Source: Neobacillus sp. FSL H8-0543
GTDB taxonomy: Bacteria; Bacillota; Bacilli; Bacillales; Cytobacillaceae
DNA length: 64,000 bases
Direction of reading: 5' to 3'
Assembly (NCBI RefSeq): GCF_038592905.1
Contig: NZ_CP151943.1
Coordinates: forward strand, 4,848,501 to 4,912,500
A program made the translations under genes and the position numbers. The notes under the pieces were generated by a model. The model was given only the letters and a program-made list of their open reading frames with translations, was not told the origin of the DNA and made no database searches. Shown here piece after piece: positions 60,932 through 64,000 of this stretch; within the stretch, counting starts at the first letter, position 1, and each line of letters begins with the position of its first letter.

Positions 60932-62284
60932 ATGTTTAATAAAATTCTTATTGCCAATCGAGGAGAAATTGCAGGCCGTATTATTCGTACTTGTAAATCC
61001 TTGAAAATCCAATCCGTTGCTGTTTATTCCGAGGCAGATGCTCAAGCCCTTCATGTGAAAATGGCCGATGAAGCCTATTTAATAGGAGGACCACGGGTTA
61101 GTGAGAGCTACCTTAATATGGATAGAATAATCGAAGTCGCACAAAAGTCTAAAGCGGAAGCCATTCATCCTGGATATGGATTGCTATCGGAAAATGCTAC
61201 TTTTGCAAGAAAATGTGAGGAAGCTGGACTTATCTTTATTGGACCAAGTCCAGAGGTCATTGAGCAAATGGGTAGTAAGATTACATCTCGTATTGCAATG
61301 GAAAAGGCAGGGTTACCAATTATCCCGGGTAGTAAGCAGCCCCTTAAAGATGTAGAAGAGGCAGAGCTTGTTGCAATTGAAATGGGCTTTCCCGTGATGC
61401 TTAAAGCATCTGCAGGAGGTGGAGGAATTGGTATACAGCTTGTGAATAGTGCGGAAGAACTTCGAAAGTCTTATGCTGGGAATCAGACTCGTGCTGCCAA
61501 CTTTTTTGGAAACGGTGCTATGTACCTTGAAAAGTATATTCAAAACCCGCATCACATTGAAATTCAAATTTTAGCAGATAAACAAGGAAATACGGTGTTC
61601 TTATGGGAAAGAGAATGCTCGATCCAACGCCGTCATCAAAAGATTCTTGAGGAAGCGCCATCTCCTTTTTTGGATGAAACCACCCGAAAAAAAATGGGAG
61701 AGGCTGCTGTACGGGCTGCTAAATCAATAGGTTACAGTAATGCTGGTACAGTTGAGTTTCTAGTAGATTCAGAAATGAATTTTTATTTTCTTGAAATGAA
61801 TACTAGATTACAAGTGGAGCATCCTGTTACCGAAGAAATAACTGGAATTGATTTAGTAGAAAAACAATTAAGAATCTCATTCGGAGAAACATTAGGAATC
61901 ACTCAATCAGAAATTACGAGAAACGGGCATGCAATTGAAGTTCGAATCTATGCAGAAGACCCAAAAACATTCTTCCCATCACCTGGGAAGATAACAAAAT
62001 TTAGTATCCCAACAGGCAGGAATATCAGACATGAATTGGCGGTGGAAGAGAATTCAACCGTCTCTCCTTACTACGATCCAATGATTGCTAAATTAATTGT
62101 AACGGCTGAAACTCGTGAGGAAGCAATTGATCGACTACATTCAGCATTAGACTCTTATCACGTCGAGGGTATAAAAACGAATGTTTTATTCCTAAAGGAG
62201 CTAACGCTTCACCCCGAATTCCAGTCCGGGGAAACAACGACCCATTTCTTGGAACAAAACAAACTTACTATTACCACTAAATAA
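60932..62284 (+). CDS. Biotin carboxylase subunit of acyl-CoA carboxylase
   Basis: A 450-aa ATP-grasp biotin carboxylase of the AccC type. It has FNKILIANRGEIAGRIIRT, HPGYGLLSENA, the glycine-rich ATP loop KASAGGGGIGI, RECSIQRRHQKILEEAPS, EMNTRLQVEHPVTE and SPYYDPMIAKLI. There is no fused biotinyl domain; the chain ends soon after ATTHFLEQNKL-type residues, so it must use the free carrier at 45634. AAGGAGG (60921-60927) precedes the ATG. Confidence 0.95.
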   Translation: MFNKILIANRGEIAGRIIRTCKSLKIQSVAVYSEADAQALHVKMADEAYLIGGPRVSESYLNMDRIIEVAQKSKAEAIHPGYGLLSENATFARKCEEAGLIFIGPSPEVIEQMGSKITSRIAMEKAGLPIIPGSKQPLKDVEEAELVAIEMGFPVMLKASAGGGGIGIQLVNSAEELRKSYAGNQTRAANFFGNGAMYLEKYIQNPHHIEIQILADKQGNTVFLWERECSIQRRHQKILEEAPSPFLDETTRKKMGEAAVRAAKSIGYSNAGTVEFLVDSEMNFYFLEMNTRLQVEHPVTEEITGIDLVEKQLRISFGETLGITQSEITRNGHAIEVRIYAEDPKTFFPSPGKITKFSIPTGRNIRHELAVEENSTVSPYYDPMIAKLIVTAETREEAIDRLHSALDSYHVEGIKTNVLFLKELTLHPEFQSGETTTHFLEQNKLTITTK

Positions 62285-62335
62285 CAAGGCAATTTTATAA
62301 AATAACAGTTACCTATATAGGAGGAAGTTAAGTAG

Positions 62336-63316
62336 ATGAAGAGTTGGATTGTAAATAAATTAGGTGACCCTAAGGATGTATTAGAGTTAAAAGAGTTAAT
62401 GGTTCCATCTGTTAAAGAGGGGGAACTATTAATTCAAGTGGAAGCTTCCTCCCTAAATTTTTTCGACATACTACTCTGTCAAGGTAAATATCAAGAAAAG
62501 CCGCCGACTCCATTTACACCAGGTGCTGAGATTTCTGGAATTGTGCGTGCAGTTGGAGAAGGAAGTCGGTTTAAGACGGGTCAGCGAGTAGTAGCAACTC
62601 CACCGTTACCTAATGGCGGATTATCTGAATGGGTTAGTGTCCCAGAAGATTCTGTATATATCATCTCTGATTCCTTGTCTCCTAGTGAAGCTGCATCCAT
62701 GTTTATTACCTATCAAACCTCTTACTATGCCTTATATCACCGTGCCAATATTCAAAAAGGGGAAGTTCTATTAGTTCATGCAGGAGCTGGCGGTGTTGGC
62801 TCGGCTGCCATTCAGCTTGGTAAATCAAGAGGAGCGAAGATTATCGCAACTGCAGGTGGTCCTGAAAAGGTTAAATTATGCAAAGATCTTGGAGCTGACA
62901 TCACCATCGATTATCTGACTGAAGATTTTGTTGAAATCGTGAAAAAGGAAACAGACGGACGTGGAGCCGATGTCATTTATGATCCTGTTGGCGGAGATAT
63001 TTTTGATCGTTCGAGAAAATGTATCGCCTTTGATGGACGTATTTTGGTCATTGGGTTTGCTGGCGGCCGAATTCCAAATGCCCCGGTAAATCATGCCTTG
63101 ATTAAAAATTATTCCATTGTCGGAGTCCATTGGGGTTTGTTCCGCAAATTACATCCCGATAAAGTGATTGAGATTCACGAAGATTTAATGAGGCTTTTTG
63201 AGCAAGGGTTAATAAAGCCATTAATTTACCGTGTGTATGATTTTAAGGATGTCCCATTGGCATTAGATGTACTTGCAGATCGTCAAACCTTTGGGAAATT
63301 AGTAGCTTTGCCATAA
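62336..63316 (+). CDS. Zinc-independent quinone oxidoreductase-like MDR protein
   Basis: 326 aa, medium-chain dehydrogenase/reductase superfamily, NADPH:quinone reductase type. LNFFDILLCQGKY, PFTPGAEISGIV and the cofactor loop VHAGAGGVGSAAIQLGKSRGA are clear; the catalytic and structural zinc cysteines of alcohol dehydrogenases are absent. It may reduce an enoyl-CoA or related double bond or quinone. It is likely cotranscribed with the flanking acyl-CoA genes (AGGAGG at 62321-62326). Confidence 0.9.
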   Translation: MKSWIVNKLGDPKDVLELKELMVPSVKEGELLIQVEASSLNFFDILLCQGKYQEKPPTPFTPGAEISGIVRAVGEGSRFKTGQRVVATPPLPNGGLSEWVSVPEDSVYIISDSLSPSEAASMFITYQTSYYALYHRANIQKGEVLLVHAGAGGVGSAAIQLGKSRGAKIIATAGGPEKVKLCKDLGADITIDYLTEDFVEIVKKETDGRGADVIYDPVGGDIFDRSRKCIAFDGRILVIGFAGGRIPNAPVNHALIKNYSIVGVHWGLFRKLHPDKVIEIHEDLMRLFEQGLIKPLIYRVYDFKDVPLALDVLADRQTFGKLVALP

Positions 63317-63357
63317 AGTATTTAAATAAAAAATAATAGGTTTAGGAGCTGAATGGA

Positions 63358-64000
63358 ATGAATTTTTCTTATAGTGATAAGGTAGTTAATTTGCAAAAAA
63401 AAGTGATCAATTTTATGGAAGAGTATGTTTATCCAAATGAAAAGGTCTATCAGGAGCAGTTGAATCAACAGAAGACACGCTGGTCTGCTATACCACCGAT
63501 TATGGAAGAACTAAAACAAAAGGCAAAAACTGAAGGTCTATGGAACTTGTTTTTGCCAGAAAGTGAATATGGGGCTGGTTTAACTAACGTAGAATATGCA
63601 CCATTGTGTGAAATTATGGGCAGATCTGTCATAGGACCGGAAGTGTTTAATTGTAATGCACCAGATACTGGAAACATGGAGGTACTCGTCCGTTATGGGA
63701 CAGAAAGGCAAAAAAAACAATGGCTTGAACCCCTGCTTGCCGGAGAGATTCGTTCGTGTTTTTCGATGACAGAGCCGGATGTGGCTTCGAGTGATGCGAC
63801 AAATATTGAAACAAGTATTGTAAGAGATGGCGATGAATATGTAATTAATGGTAGGAAATGGTGGTCATCTGGGGCTGGAGACCCTCGATGCAAGATTGCG
63901 ATTGTGATGGGAAAAAATGATCCAACCTTACCGTTATATGAACAACAGTCTATGATTCTCGTTCCTTTAAATACACCAGGTGTTAAGATTGAACGGATTT
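63358..64000 (+). CDS. Acyl-CoA dehydrogenase, 3' truncated by window edge
   Basis: 214 codons are visible from ATG 63358 (TTTAGGAG at 63341-63348) and the frame is still open at the window end. The N-terminal helical domain and the middle beta domain are present: [45 protein letters not shown] (flavin and substrate loop) and [11 protein letters not shown]. The motif order resembles ACAD10/11-type and other larger family members. It should introduce the first double bond of beta-oxidation using FAD, which completes the cycle with the hydratase, dehydrogenase and thiolase upstream. Confidence 0.92.
   Translation, partial: MNFSYSDKVVNLQKKVINFMEEYVYPNEKVYQEQLNQQKTRWSAIPPIMEELKQKAKTEGLWNLFLPESEYGAGLTNVEYAPLCEIMGRSVIGPEVFNCNAPDTGNMEVLVRYGTERQKKQWLEPLLAGEIRSCFSMTEPDVASSDATNIETSIVRDGDEYVINGRKWWSSGAGDPRCKIAIVMGKNDPTLPLYEQQSMILVPLNTPGVKIERI

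Noticed and set aside
1..64000. CRISPR array
   Set aside because: No series of regularly spaced direct repeats was seen; the three palindromic repeats are dispersed and not spaced as an array.

Overview
The window reads as low-GC Firmicutes DNA, most likely a soil Bacillaceae (Bacillus/Neobacillus-like). Signs are strong AGGAGG ribosome binding sites, frequent TTG and GTG starts, csoR-copZ-copA, a long-form NfeD, a perfect CcpA (cre) box and Gram-positive lipoprotein signals. Nearly all genes lie on the + strand; the exceptions are one GntR and one PucR-type regulator. No rRNA, intact tRNA, CRISPR array or intact insertion sequence was seen.

Layout. 0-7 kb: an operon with a 5'-truncated PIG-L deacetylase, a peptide-type ABC importer whose binding protein is held by a C-terminal membrane helix, and a small siroheme/Fe-S reductase-like protein. 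7-13 kb: copper homeostasis (csoR, copZ, copA, a His-rich membrane-anchored protein), then a second CsoR-family regulator with a MATE exporter; three palindromic CsoR-type operators are visible. 13-17.3 kb: a large secreted GH20 hexosaminidase behind a cre box and a leader terminator. 17.5-21.4 kb: mixed and decaying genes (DUF559-type nuclease piece, NfeD protease, RraB-like protein, frameshifted Xre regulator, truncated DUF4386 protein).

21.6-39.5 kb: a catabolic island bracketed by two paralogous GntR/UTRA regulators that both point inward. It holds a split CHR-family anion transporter, an SDR dehydrogenase, two long alkylsulfatase-family proteins with a damaged metal motif, an alpha/beta hydrolase, an acyl-CoA ligase, a complete five-gene peptide-type ABC importer and two shorter alkylsulfatase-family proteins with an intact metal motif. 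My inference is uptake and breakdown of a sulfate ester or similar esterified compound, with sulfate or another anion exported by the CHR pair.

39.5-43.2 kb: a small accessory island with decayed ORFs and one copy of a 50-bp palindromic repeat. After these come three genes: an unknown 171-aa protein, a stand-alone SRA-like modified-DNA reader resembling that of ScoMcrA, and a PD-(D/E)XK nuclease fused to a DUF2075 P-loop helicase. This is the best candidate for an undescribed, type IV-restriction-like defence system.

43.3-64 kb: a PucR/CdaR-type regulator with a GAF domain, divergent from a long acid-catabolism operon. The operon has a biotin carrier, a third peptide-type ABC importer, two carboxyltransferases, two acyl-CoA ligases, thiolase, 3-hydroxyacyl-CoA dehydrogenase, enoyl-CoA hydratase, biotin carboxylase, a quinone-oxidoreductase-like enzyme and an acyl-CoA dehydrogenase cut by the window end. 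Together they could import an organic acid, activate it to its CoA ester, carboxylate it and pass it through beta-oxidation.
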